A DNA stretch of 53,362 nt from Myxococcus xanthus (GTDB taxonomy: Bacteria > Myxococcota > Myxococcia > Myxococcales > Myxococcaceae): positions 1-53,362 of the forward strand of contig NZ_JABFNS010000054.1 of assembly GCF_013116825.1 (NCBI RefSeq), in the 5' to 3' direction. A program made the position numbers and the translations under genes. This document shows, piece after piece, positions 1 to 7,937 of this stretch. Numbering within the stretch: the stretch's first letter is position 1; each line of letters begins with the position of its first letter. The notes beneath the pieces were generated by a model. The model made no database searches. It saw only the letters and a program-made list of their open reading frames with translations, and had not been told where the DNA came from.

Positions 1-49
1 TCCCCTTCCCCGCCCCACCGTTTTTCATCCCCCTGCTGGAGCGCACGTC

Positions 50-604
50 ATGACCCCGCCCGTCCCGAGCCTGACCGACACCACCCTCGTCGCCGACGTG
101 AACGCCCGGCTCCGGGACGTGCCGGACTTCCCCAAGCCCGGCATCGTCTTCAAGGACATCACCCCCGTGCTGGCGGACCCGCGCCTGTTCGGCCGCGTCA
201 TCAACGCCATGTCGGCGCCCTTCCGGGGCCAGCACGTCACGAAGGTGGTGGGCGTGGAGGCCCGAGGCTTCCTGCTGGGCGCGCCCATCGCGCTGGCCCT
301 CAATGCGGGCTTCGTGCCGGCGCGCAAGCCCGGCAAGCTGCCTCACCGCTCGGTGGTAGAGCGCTACTCGCTGGAGTACGGCTCCGACGGCGTGGAGATG
401 CACGAGGACGCCATCCTTCAAGGGGAGCGGGTGCTCATCGTGGATGACGTGCTGGCCACGGGCGGCACGGCGGAGGCCACCGCGAGGCTCGTGTCCCGGC
501 TCGGCGGCGAGTTGGTGGGCTTCAGCTTCCTCCTCAGCCTGGACTTCCTCGAAGGCCCCAACCGCCTCGGGCGCGAGCGCGTGACGACGCTGCTGACCTT
601 CTAG
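50..604 (+). CDS. apt: adenine phosphoribosyltransferase
   Basis: This 184-residue protein should make AMP from adenine and PRPP in the cytoplasm (purine salvage). The N-terminal part carries the Apt-type [13 protein letters not shown] segment, the middle has [15 protein letters not shown], and the PRPP-binding loop [13 protein letters not shown] sits near residues 128-140. Length and motif order are those of bacterial Apt. The ATG is the first start after the window edge that gives the full family N-terminus. The gene stands alone, followed after about 120 bases by a same-strand gene of unrelated function, so an operon is not evident. Family assignment is certain from motifs; nothing unusual is seen. 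Confidence 0.96.
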   Translation: MTPPVPSLTDTTLVADVNARLRDVPDFPKPGIVFKDITPVLADPRLFGRVINAMSAPFRGQHVTKVVGVEARGFLLGAPIALALNAGFVPARKPGKLPHRSVVERYSLEYGSDGVEMHEDAILQGERVLIVDDVLATGGTAEATARLVSRLGGELVGFSFLLSLDFLEGPNRLGRERVTTLLTF

Positions 605-723
605 ATGAAACAGCGGCCCTCCGCCCGGCCGTAACAGCCCCTGCCGTGTTGCCTGCTGACATGCGGGCCGGGCCTGCGCACCCTCCGACGAGAACCAACC
701 AACGATTCCACGGAGGGGACGAC

Positions 724-1554
724 ATGCCGGAAGTACACACTCGCGGCGGCGCCCGCATCCGCTACGACGACGCGGGCCAGGGCGAGCCCGCGCTTCTCTT
801 CATTCCAGGGTGGTGCACCACCCGAGCGAGCTTCCAGAAGCTGATTCCCCGCTGCTCCGCCTTCCGCCGTGTCCTGTCCGTGGACATCCGGGGGCACGGT
901 GAGTCCGAAAGTGGAGGCGCCGACTTCGACAGCACCACGGTGCTGGAGGACCTGCTCGCGGTCGTGGAGGCCAGCGGCGCGCGGCACATCGTCCCCGTGG
1001 CCATGTCCCACGCGGGCTGGTGGGCGCTCGACCTGCGGCGGGCGTTGGGCCCCGCGCGTGTGCCGCGGATGGTGCTGCTGGACTGGATTGCCACCGAGCC
1101 CACCCCGGCCTTCCTCCGCGCCGTGCGCGGGCTCCAGACGGAGCGCTGGAGCCAGGTGCGAGACGGCCTGCTCCAGGGCTGGCTGAAGGGGCTCGACGAC
1201 GACGCCATCCGCCGCTTCGTGCGCGACGACATGGGCGCGTTCGACGAAGCCATGTGGGCCCGGGCCGGAAGGGAGATTGAAGCGGCCTACGCCCGCGAGG
1301 GCTCTCCGCTGCGAGCGCTCGCGGCGCTGGAGCCCATGCCGCTCACGATGCACCTGTACACGCGACCGGAGTCACACGACTACCTGACGACGCAGGTGGA
1401 CTTCGGCGCGGAGCATCCGGGCTTTCACGTGCTGAAGCTCCCCGCCTCCAGCCACTTCCCGGCGCTGGAGGTGCCGGCGATGGTGGCCGCGGGCATCGAG
1501 GCGCTCGTCTCCGCTCGAGAGGTCCCCATCCACGCCAGCGCCGTCCCAGCCTGA
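724..1554 (+). CDS. alpha/beta-hydrolase-fold protein of the cofactor-free 2,4-dioxygenase (HOD/QDO) type
   Basis: This 276-residue protein has an alpha/beta-hydrolase fold. The ATG at 724 follows a GGAGGGG ribosome site; an earlier in-frame ATG lacks one. From memory, the closest known relatives are the cofactor-independent dioxygenases that open 3-hydroxy-4-quinolone rings (HOD, QDO, the PQS-cleaving AqdC). Shared landmarks are PGWC (W30), the nucleophile elbow AMSHAGW (S95, H96), LLDW (D120), GWL (W153), the REGSP segment and SHFPALEVP (H244, putative base). The elbow is not the usual G-x-S-x-G. Two residues that are His in HOD appear as Thr32 and Met94, so activity could be dioxygenase or an ester/amide hydrolase. 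Family placement is fairly sure; substrate is unknown. Confidence 0.72.
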   Translation: MPEVHTRGGARIRYDDAGQGEPALLFIPGWCTTRASFQKLIPRCSAFRRVLSVDIRGHGESESGGADFDSTTVLEDLLAVVEASGARHIVPVAMSHAGWWALDLRRALGPARVPRMVLLDWIATEPTPAFLRAVRGLQTERWSQVRDGLLQGWLKGLDDDAIRRFVRDDMGAFDEAMWARAGREIEAAYAREGSPLRALAALEPMPLTMHLYTRPESHDYLTTQVDFGAEHPGFHVLKLPASSHFPALEVPAMVAAGIEALVSAREVPIHASAVPA

Positions 1555-1567
1555 GGCGGCGCGGGGA

Positions 1568-2272
1568 CTACCGCAGCCCCAGGGCCTCCTTCATGCCATC
1601 GGTGCGCTCCCGGGCGCGCCGCATGGCGATGCGGGTGTGCTCGGGGTCCACGGGCAGCGGCATCCACGCCAGATACCGGGCACCGGCCCCGCCTTCCTTG
1701 AACTGCCCGCTCGCGACGACCATCGTCCGGTGCTGGAATGCCTCTTCCCAGGGGCCGCACCCCGACATGGAGAACTTCTGCACGGTGTCGTCCTTCGCCT
1801 GCGTCCAAGCGATGCAGGGGAATTCGGAGCAGTCCACCGCCACCACGTCGAGCCCCATGCCGCACTCGTTGGCGGCGCGAAAGGCCACACGCTCGAACCC
1901 CTTCGGCGTGAAGGGCTCCGGCAGCTCGGGCGCGAAGGCGAGGGGCCGGTCTTCGGGCGCCGTGTCCTGCTCGGGCGCCGTGTCCTGCACGGGCGCAGCC
2001 GGGACAGCCGCAGTGGGTTTCGGGAGCCTGCGGAGCACGGTGGCTTCACGCGCCGCCGAGGGCGTTGTCACGGCAGCCTCCCGCCTCGGCGCCTCCGACG
2101 GACGTGGTGCGGCGCGCGCATCGGACGGAGTGGATGCGGCGACGGTGGGCGCCTGGGCGGCGGCATCCCCTGCCAGCACCTGTGAAGTGACGGAGTCCCC
2201 GCTGAACCAGACCCCGGCGGAGAATGCCAGGGCCACGATGAGCCCCGACAGCGCGAAGCGAAGCGGTTTCAT
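1568..2272 (-). CDS. membrane-anchored hypothetical protein
   Basis: I do not recognise the family of this 234-residue protein. It begins with a short basic stretch and one hydrophobic segment (about residues 6-24, signal anchor or signal peptide). A Pro/Ala/Thr-rich linker follows to about residue 110, with a short repeated APEQDT-type stretch. A C-terminal domain (about 112-234) contains four cysteines in the pattern ECG, DCSEFPC, GCG. That domain probably sits in the periplasm with one or two disulfides. The ATG follows a GAGGTGG ribosome site. It is convergent with the dioxygenase-like gene (14 bases apart) and starts 9 bases after a small same-strand frame, so the two may be cotranscribed. 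Confidence 0.75.
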   Translation of the reverse strand: MKPLRFALSGLIVALAFSAGVWFSGDSVTSQVLAGDAAAQAPTVAASTPSDARAAPRPSEAPRREAAVTTPSAAREATVLRRLPKPTAAVPAAPVQDTAPEQDTAPEDRPLAFAPELPEPFTPKGFERVAFRAANECGMGLDVVAVDCSEFPCIAWTQAKDDTVQKFSMSGCGPWEEAFQHRTMVVASGQFKEGGAGARYLAWMPLPVDPEHTRIAMRRARERTDGMKEALGLR

Positions 2273-2281
2273 GGCGCCACC

Positions 2282-2503
2282 TCATTCATCGAGGATGAAC
2301 TTCACCGGGTGCCCCGCCGCGCCGAAACAGCCCGCGGGCACATCCTTGCCGGGAACGAGCGTGAGCGCCGCTCCCTTCTTCTTGAGGCCCCCTCGCTTCA
2401 GGGGCGTGTTCTTCCCCGGCAGCCCCACGGAGACCTCATAGGCTCCGGAGTCACTGCGAGTCGCATGCAGGCGCAATGCCCCCTTCCAGCCGGGCCCGCG
2501 CAC
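2282..2503 (-). CDS. small hypothetical protein, possibly 5'-truncated
   Basis: A 73-codon frame from a GTG, ending 9 bases before the membrane-anchored gene. It has no recognisable family; the product is basic with a KKKGAALTLVPGKD segment. The frame stays open and protein-like upstream of the GTG (about 15 more codons, including ESGGEVQV) until an in-frame TGA, yet no better start codon is present there. The true start may be non-standard, or a frameshift may separate this from an N-terminus: an ATG about 26 codons upstream lies in another frame. Third-position G/C preference supports coding on this strand. Moderate to low confidence. Confidence 0.42.
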   Translation of the reverse strand: MRGPGWKGALRLHATRSDSGAYEVSVGLPGKNTPLKRGGLKKKGAALTLVPGKDVPAGCFGAAGHPVKFILDE

Positions 2504-2617
2504 CTGGACCTCGCCTCCGGACTCGACTCGGAGGGCGTGTTCGCGTCATGCGCTCCACGCTAGCAGCGCCTTGGGGCCCTTCCACATTCGGGCCCTCGTC
2601 CCCAGGGGCAGGTGGGA

Positions 2618-2662
2618 TTGACGCCCTCGCCCACCCTGTTTATAAGTTGGTCAAACAACCAA
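2618..2662 (+). promoter_or_regulatory. sigma-70-type promoter with overlapping TetR operator
   Basis: A -35 TTGACG (2618-2623), a 17-base spacer and a -10 TATAAG (2641-2646) match a housekeeping promoter well. Directly after the -10 lies the inverted repeat TTGGTCAAACAACCAA (2647-2662), whose TTGGT/ACCAA arms have the size and spacing of a TetR-family operator. Its position over the start point fits simple repression of the tetR-MFS-coaD-MBL run by its own first product. The elements are visible; the repression is inference. Confidence 0.7.
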
Positions 2663-2672
2663 TAAACACACC

Positions 2673-3281
2673 ATGCCCCGTCCATCCAACACCGAGGAGC
2701 GCCGTCAGCAGATTGTCGCGGGCCTGCTGAAGGTCATGTCGGAGCGCGGTTACGAGCGCGCTTCCGTGAGCGAAATCGCGAAGGCGGCGGGGTTGAGCCC
2801 GGGGCTGGTGCACTACCACTTCAGCGGCAAGCAGGAGATTCTCCTCGCGCTGGTGGAGCAGCTCGCGGCGCAGGCGCGCCAGCGGGTGGCGACGCGGCTG
2901 GAACGGGTGAAGGGCCCGGACGCCCGAGCCCGCGTGGATGCCTTCGTGGAGGCCTTCCTCGCCACGGGCGACGACGCGGCCCCGGCGGCCGTCGCGAGCT
3001 GGGTCACCATCAGCGCGGAGGCCATCCGGCAGCCCGAGGTCCGAGCCATCTACGAGCAGGTGGTGCGCGCCGACCTGGAGCACCTGACGTCGCTCGTCGC
3101 CGCCGTGGTGGGACGACGCAAGGCGCCCGCGCTGGCGGCCGGGCTGTTCGCCGCCGTGCAGGGCTATTTCGTGCTCGCCGCCAGCGTCCCGGGACTGGTC
3201 CCCGCGGGCTCCGCCGCCAGTACGGTGAAGCGCATGGCCGCGGGGCTGATGGACTCGGCCGGCGTGAAGGAGGACGCATGA
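2673..3281 (+). CDS. TetR-family transcriptional repressor
   Basis: This 202-residue protein has an N-terminal TetR DNA-binding domain: residues 8-54 include RRQQIVAGLLKVMSERGYERASVSEIAKAAGLS and the end of the recognition helix, GLVHYHFSGKQEIL. The all-helical C-terminal part (about 60-195) should bind a small ligand and dimerise; it resembles the BetI/AcrR-like C-terminal type, but the ligand cannot be predicted. The gene lies 10 bases past the palindrome described above, and its stop overlaps the ATG of the MFS permease (ATGA). It therefore probably represses itself and the permease, released by a compound the permease moves. Assignment to TetR is certain; the regulon is inference. Confidence 0.93.
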   Translation: MPRPSNTEERRQQIVAGLLKVMSERGYERASVSEIAKAAGLSPGLVHYHFSGKQEILLALVEQLAAQARQRVATRLERVKGPDARARVDAFVEAFLATGDDAAPAAVASWVTISAEAIRQPEVRAIYEQVVRADLEHLTSLVAAVVGRRKAPALAAGLFAAVQGYFVLAASVPGLVPAGSAASTVKRMAAGLMDSAGVKEDA

Positions 3282-4489
3282 GGACGGCCACGAAGCTGGG
3301 GCTCCTCTCCAGCCTCTACCTGTCACAGGGGCTTCCCTTCGGCTTCTTCACCCAGGCCTTGCCCGTGCTGCTGCGCCATCAGGGCCTGTCGTTGCCTTCC
3401 ATCGGACTGGCGCACCTGCTGGCGCTGCCCTGGGCGCTCAAGTTCCTCTGGGCCCCGCCCATGGACCGGCACGGTTCCACGAGGTGGGGCCGGCGGCGCG
3501 GCTACATCCTGCCGCTGCAGTGCCTGTCATCGGGGCTCCTGCTCGCGCTCGCGCTCCCCGAAGGGGGCCTGGACATGCGGCTGCTGATGGCCGCGGTGCT
3601 GGGCATCAACCTCCTGGCCGCCACGCAGGACGTGGCCACCGACGGGCTGGCGGTGGACCTGCTCGCGCCGGCCGAGCGCGGCTGGGGCAACGGCGTCCAG
3701 GTGGCCGCCTACCGCGTCGGGATGATTCTGGGCGGAGGCGTGATGCTCGCGGTCTTCGACGCGGTGGGCTGGCGCCCCACGTTCCTCGCGTTGGGCACAC
3801 TGCTGCTCCTGGCCACCGTGCCCATGGCCCTCTTCCGCGAGCCCCCCACCGCGCCCCCACCCGCGCAGAGCCTGGGCCTGCGCTGGTGGCTGAAGCGTCC
3901 GGGGGCCGGCGCGTGGCTCACGCTGCTCGTCGTCTACAAGGCGGGCGAAGCCCTGGCCACCGGGATGCTGCGCACCTTCCTGGTCGACGAGGGCCTGTCG
4001 CTGACGGCCATCGGCTGGCTGCTGGGCGGCGTGGGCTTCACCGCGGGGCTCGTGGGGGCGCTGCTGGGAGGCGGGTTGGTGGTGCGGCTCGGAAGGCGAC
4101 GGGCGTTGCTCGTCTTCGGAGGCATCCAGGCCGGCGCGGTGCTGCTCTACGCCCTGGTGGCTCAAGGCCCCACGTCCCTGCCCCTGCTCACCCTCGTCTG
4201 CGGCGCCGAGTACGTGGCCAGCGGCATGGCCACCGCGGCCGTCTTCACCGCGATGATGGACGCCTGCCGGCCGGACCACGCCGCCACGGACTACACCGTG
4301 CAGGCGTCCCTGGTGGTGCTGGCCACGGGCGCCGCCGCCGCGCTGAGCGGCTTCAGCGCCCAGGCCCTTGGCTATGCCGGCCACTTCACGCTGGCCGCGC
4401 TCCTGTGCGCGGCGGGCACGCTGTACGCCGCCCTCACCTTCCACCCGCCCCGGAGCCTGGCCTCCGAGGCCGCTCCCGAGGTGTCGTGA
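3278..4489 (+). CDS. MFS permease of the AmpG / acetyl-CoA transporter-like group
   Basis: A 403-residue integral inner-membrane protein with about 12 hydrophobic segments. The motif ATQDVATDGLAVDLL near residues 111-125 is a hallmark of the AmpG muropeptide permease and the related SLC33 acetyl-CoA transporters; AmpG-like LPFGFFTQALPVLLR and FLWAPPMDR segments lie in the first 70 residues. It could recycle cell-wall muropeptides or export/import another amphipathic solute. It overlaps the TetR gene by four bases and its own stop shares one base with the coaD ATG, so all are likely on one mRNA. The AmpG label is family-level; TetR control, rather than AmpR, argues against the classical beta-lactam induction role. 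Confidence 0.85.
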   Translation: MRTATKLGLLSSLYLSQGLPFGFFTQALPVLLRHQGLSLPSIGLAHLLALPWALKFLWAPPMDRHGSTRWGRRRGYILPLQCLSSGLLLALALPEGGLDMRLLMAAVLGINLLAATQDVATDGLAVDLLAPAERGWGNGVQVAAYRVGMILGGGVMLAVFDAVGWRPTFLALGTLLLLATVPMALFREPPTAPPPAQSLGLRWWLKRPGAGAWLTLLVVYKAGEALATGMLRTFLVDEGLSLTAIGWLLGGVGFTAGLVGALLGGGLVVRLGRRRALLVFGGIQAGAVLLYALVAQGPTSLPLLTLVCGAEYVASGMATAAVFTAMMDACRPDHAATDYTVQASLVVLATGAAAALSGFSAQALGYAGHFTLAALLCAAGTLYAALTFHPPRSLASEAAPEVS

Positions 4490-4986
4490 TGACCATCGCC
4501 GTCTACGCCGGCAGCTTCGACCCCGTCACCGCCGGCCACATGTCCGTCGTCCGGCAGGCGGCCCGCCTCTTCGGCCACGTCGTCGTGGTGGTGGCCGTCA
4601 ACCCGGACAAGCAGAGCCTGCTGTCCGCCGATGAGCGCGTGGCCCTCCTGCGTGAAGCCGTGGCGCATCACCCCAACGTCACCGTGGCCCGCACGCAGGG
4701 GCTCATCGTCGACTTCGCGCGGGACATTGGCGCCAGCGTCCTGCTGCGCGGCGTGCGCGGCGCCACGGATGCCCAGTTCGAGACGACGCTGGCGCAGAAC
4801 AACCGCGCGCTGGCGCCCGAGCTGTCCACCCTCTTCCTTCCAGCCGAAGCCCACCTGGCCGAGGTGAGCAGCAGCGGACTCAAGGCGCGCGTGGCGCGCG
4901 GCGAGGACGTTTCCGCCTTCTGTCCACCGGCCGTCGCGGCGAAGCTTCGGGAGCGACTCGACCCTTCCCTCCGGAGCCTGCCTTGA
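4489..4986 (+). CDS. coaD: phosphopantetheine adenylyltransferase
   Basis: This 165-residue enzyme should transfer AMP from ATP to 4'-phosphopantetheine, the penultimate step of coenzyme A synthesis. It shows the nucleotidyltransferase signature GSFDPVTAGH (residues 8-17, T-x-G-H), the LLRGVRGATDAQFE segment and the VSSSGLK motif near the C-terminus. Length matches bacterial CoaD (about 160). TAGH in place of the commoner TNGH is a mild variation. The ATG overlaps the stop of the permease (TGATG). A GTG three bases upstream is possible but would add only one residue. Its place behind a TetR gene and an AmpG-like permease is unusual for a housekeeping gene; a second coaD elsewhere cannot be excluded. 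Confidence 0.93.
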   Translation: MTIAVYAGSFDPVTAGHMSVVRQAARLFGHVVVVVAVNPDKQSLLSADERVALLREAVAHHPNVTVARTQGLIVDFARDIGASVLLRGVRGATDAQFETTLAQNNRALAPELSTLFLPAEAHLAEVSSSGLKARVARGEDVSAFCPPAVAAKLRERLDPSLRSLP

Positions 4987-5729
4987 GCCTGTCCTTCATC
5001 ACCCTTGGCATCGGCGACGCCTTCTCCGCCCTGCGCTATTCGTCCTGCTTCGCCGTGGAGGCGGAGGACCAGGTCCTGCTCGTGGACTGCCCGCACCCCA
5101 TCCGGAAGATGATGCGCGAGGCGTCCGAGTCCTCCGGCGTACCCCTGGACGCGGACCGCGTCAGCGCCGTGGCCCTCACCCACCTGCACGCGGACCACGC
5201 GTCGGGCCTGGAGAGCCTGGGCTACTTCTCCTTCTTCGTGCTGCAGCGGAAGCTGGAGGTGCTGGCCCACCCCGCCGTCGCGGACCGGCTGTGGGAAGGC
5301 AACCTGGCCGCGGGCATGGAGTGCCTCATCGAGCGGCGCGGAGAGCCCCCCAACGACAAGCACTTCGAGGACTACTTCCGCCACACGCCGCTCTCCACGG
5401 AGGCCGCCGTGCGGCACGGCCCCTTTCTCATCGAGAGCCGGATGACGTACCACCACGTGCCCACCACCGCGCTGCGCATCCACGCGGGGGGCCGCTGCCT
5501 GGGGTACAGCGCGGACACCGCCTTCGACGAGGGCCTCATCGACTGGCTCTCCACGGCGGACCTCATCATCCACGAGACGAACTACGGCGTGCACACGCCC
5601 TACGAGAAGCTGGCGGCGCTGCCCGCCGAGCTGCGCGCCCGGATGCGGCTCATCCACTACCCGGATGACTTCGACACCAGCGCGAGCGTCATCGAACCGC
5701 TCGCGCAGGGCCGGCGCTACAACGTCTGA
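4983..5729 (+). CDS. metallo-beta-lactamase-fold hydrolase
   Basis: This 248-residue soluble protein has the MBL metal motif THLHADH (H67, H69, D71, H72), further metal ligands near YHHVP and YSADTAFD, and a terminal HYPDD. The layout (no signal peptide, GxGDAFSALRYSS start) is that of RNase Z-like/PhnP-like hydrolases rather than beta-lactamases, so a phosphodiester or cyclic-nucleotide substrate is more likely than an antibiotic. The start is a TTG that overlaps the coaD stop, keeping the four-gene run translationally coupled; no ATG gives a complete beta-strand 1. It is the last gene of the TetR-led run and is followed by a strong hairpin. Substrate unknown. Confidence 0.85.
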   Translation: MSLSFITLGIGDAFSALRYSSCFAVEAEDQVLLVDCPHPIRKMMREASESSGVPLDADRVSAVALTHLHADHASGLESLGYFSFFVLQRKLEVLAHPAVADRLWEGNLAAGMECLIERRGEPPNDKHFEDYFRHTPLSTEAAVRHGPFLIESRMTYHHVPTTALRIHAGGRCLGYSADTAFDEGLIDWLSTADLIIHETNYGVHTPYEKLAALPAELRARMRLIHYPDDFDTSASVIEPLAQGRRYNV

Positions 5730-5740
5730 GGCGCGAACGA

Positions 5741-5767
5741 GCGCCCGGGAGACTCCACCCCGGGCGC
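5741..5767. terminator. hairpin between convergent genes
   Basis: GCGCCCGGG (5741-5749) and CCCGGGCGC (5759-5767) form a perfect 9-bp stem with a 9-base loop, 12 bases after the MBL stop and 17 bases from the stop of the facing GH13 gene. There is no U-tract, so a bidirectional transcription barrier is the reasonable reading, not a proven intrinsic terminator. Confidence 0.5.
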
Positions 5768-5783
5768 CCGGTGCCGTCAGGCG

Positions 5784-7694
5784 CTACTGCGAGAAGATGA
5801 CCAGCGAGTAGGGACCGATGGCGAACGACGCGTTGTGCGACAGGCCGTCCTTCGCGCCACTGTAGGCCACGGTGTCAATCGACGCCGTGTTGCCGAAGTC
5901 GCCCGAGTACCCGTTCCAGTCGCTGTTGAAGCGCGCGTACCACATGCCCCCGCGCGGGAAGCCGATGTTGTAGCTGGGGAAGTACGTGCCGCTGAAGTTG
6001 GCGACGATGACGACGTCATCCCCGGGCCCGCCGTTCTCCCAGCGGTGGTACGCAATCACCTTGCCGCTGTTGTTGACGTGGTGGACGTTGACGTTGCCGC
6101 CGCGCAGGCCGCGCGTGTTGTTGAACCAGTTGCGGCGCAGCCGGATGAGGTCGCGGTACAGCGTCCGGATGCCGCCGTAGGTGCTGTTCTTGCCCCAGTC
6201 CACCGGGTCCGTGTCCTGGAAGTAGCCGTCCTCGAGGAACTCCTGGCCCTGGAAGATCATCGGGATGCCAGGCGAGGTGAAGACGACGCCCGCCGCCAGG
6301 GTGGAGCGCTTCTTGGCGGCCCAGCTGCCCGCGTTGCCCGGCCAGATCTCCTCCGGGACGCGCGCCTTGCCGTTGGCCACCTCGTCGTGGCTCTCCGAAT
6401 AGATGACGCGCGCGGTGTGCCGCCCGCTGTAGCGCTGAGTGATGGCGTTGCGCACCGAGCTCATGTCACGGCCGCTGTCGTTCGACGCGATGACCGCCGC
6501 GCGGATGGCGTGCACGAAGTCGCCGCCCCACTGCGCGTCGAAGCCCGCGCCGCCCGAGGTGTCGGACGTGGCGTCGTTGGTGATGGAGTCACCACCGCCG
6601 AAGTCCTCGGCGATGCTGATCTTCCACGGCTGCGTGGCGTTGATTTCGCGGTTGATGGAGCGGAACACGCGCCACGCGTCGGGGATGGCGGTGGTGTCGC
6701 TGCCATTCTGCGTGCGCATGTACTTGGTGGCGTCCCAGCGCAGCCCGTCACCCCGGAAGGAATGGGTGAGGTTCATCATCGAGTCGCGAATGTACGCGCG
6801 GACCTCGGGGCGGCCGTAGTCCGGGCGGGTGTCGCCCCACGGCGTGCTCTTGCGCCAGTCGTTGTAGAAGTACTCGCCGCCCGAGCCCAGGCAGTCGCCG
6901 CTGAAGCACCACATGGGCAGGTCGCTGGGGCCGTAGTGGTTGTGCACCACGTCGAAGATGACGCCGATGCCACGCATGTGCGCCTCGTCCACGAAGCGCT
7001 TCATGTCATTGGGGTGCCCGTAGGCGCTCTCCGGCGCGAACGGGAAGGCGGCGTTGTAGCCCCAGGAGAAGTCACCGGCGAACTCGTACGCGGGCATGAC
7101 CTTGATCATGTTCGCGCCCAGGTCCCGGACGTGGTCGAGCCTGGCAATCGCGCTGTTCCAGTTGCCGGGGCCGAAGCCGGGCGAGTCGTGGAACGTGCCG
7201 ACGTGCATCTCGTAGATGACCATCTCGTTGAAGCCAGGGCTGCTGTACTGCTGCGCGTTCCACCAGTACTCGCCGTGGTCGTAGATGATGCTGGAGCCGG
7301 TGGAGTTCTCCTGCCACGCCGAGCGGGGGTCCGCCCGCCACGCGTCGCTGCCCCACTGGTTGCGGGTGATGAACTTGTACTTCTGGCCCGCCACCGCGCC
7401 AGACACATCGCCGGAGAAGTTGCCGTTGCCCTCGCGGCCCAGCTCAATCCAGGTGCCCCAGCCGTTGAAATCGCCCGAGACGAACACCCGGCTCGCCATC
7501 GGGGCCCAGACGCGGAACGTGGTGCCACCCGCATAGACGGTGGCGCCCATGCCGGGCCGCGTGGACGCGCTGAGCTGCTGGCTGATGACCGCCGTCTCTT
7601 CCGCGGAACCTCGCGGCGCCTCGAGCGCGGACTCCCCACAGCCGGCAATCACACCCGCCAGCAGGAGCGCACTCCACCTGTTGCTGTGCATCAT
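5784..7694 (-). CDS. GH13 alpha-glucan-active lipoprotein with N-terminal CBM48-like domain
   Basis: This 636-residue protein is made as a lipoprotein: hydrophobic leader ending in VIAGC (Cys19). Residues about 50-130 form a CBM48-like domain (FRVWAPMASRVFVSGDFNGW). The GH13 barrel follows with YGHPNDMKRFVDEAH, the DVVHNHYG strand, nucleophile Asp in GDGLRWDATKYM, acid/base Glu in SIAEDF and the third Asp in ESHDE, then a C-terminal beta domain. CBM48 plus this barrel resembles branching-enzyme and maltogenic-type GH13 members, but export as a lipoprotein suggests action on external alpha-glucan. ATG follows AAGGGAGG; a second ATG overlaps it. It lies apart from the starch locus at 24-38 kb but probably serves the same diet. 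Subfamily uncertain. Confidence 0.88.
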   Translation of the reverse strand: MMHSNRWSALLLAGVIAGCGESALEAPRGSAEETAVISQQLSASTRPGMGATVYAGGTTFRVWAPMASRVFVSGDFNGWGTWIELGREGNGNFSGDVSGAVAGQKYKFITRNQWGSDAWRADPRSAWQENSTGSSIIYDHGEYWWNAQQYSSPGFNEMVIYEMHVGTFHDSPGFGPGNWNSAIARLDHVRDLGANMIKVMPAYEFAGDFSWGYNAAFPFAPESAYGHPNDMKRFVDEAHMRGIGVIFDVVHNHYGPSDLPMWCFSGDCLGSGGEYFYNDWRKSTPWGDTRPDYGRPEVRAYIRDSMMNLTHSFRGDGLRWDATKYMRTQNGSDTTAIPDAWRVFRSINREINATQPWKISIAEDFGGGDSITNDATSDTSGGAGFDAQWGGDFVHAIRAAVIASNDSGRDMSSVRNAITQRYSGRHTARVIYSESHDEVANGKARVPEEIWPGNAGSWAAKKRSTLAAGVVFTSPGIPMIFQGQEFLEDGYFQDTDPVDWGKNSTYGGIRTLYRDLIRLRRNWFNNTRGLRGGNVNVHHVNNSGKVIAYHRWENGGPGDDVVIVANFSGTYFPSYNIGFPRGGMWYARFNSDWNGYSGDFGNTASIDTVAYSGAKDGLSHNASFAIGPYSLVIFSQ

Positions 7695-7937
7695 GGATGA
7701 CAACCTCCCTTGGTCAGGGGGCGTCCTAGCAACCGACGTAAATCCCGCGCAAACAGCTATGCTAGGAATCTGTAATTTTCCATCACAACACAGCGCGTCA
7801 AACGTATCCACCGGCACACCTGTCCCCCCTGTGCGACACGCGCGAGAAGTTCCCTGTGCTCGCCATCGACGCATGAGTGCGATACGCCCCACACGTTGCG
7901 CCCCACCCAGGGAGCGCGATGGGGAGAGCGACGTACG
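7695..7937. promoter_or_regulatory. divergent promoter region
   Basis: This 243-base gap separates the divergent GH13 and 5'-nucleotidase genes. It has an AT-rich patch around 7755-7800 in otherwise GC-rich DNA. On the minus strand TTGTGA and, 18 bases later, TAGCAT make a weak sigma-70 candidate for the GH13 gene. No clear operator palindrome is seen. Support is limited to position and base composition. Confidence 0.3.

Noticed and set aside
3484..4488. A long extension of the coaD frame upstream
   Set aside because: It is an out-of-frame shadow of the MFS permease; the conserved CoaD N-terminus begins at 4489.
5835..7700. A 621-codon plus-strand frame opposite the GH13 gene
   Set aside because: Val/Arg/Ala-rich antisense shadow without domains; the GH13 reading has all catalytic residues.
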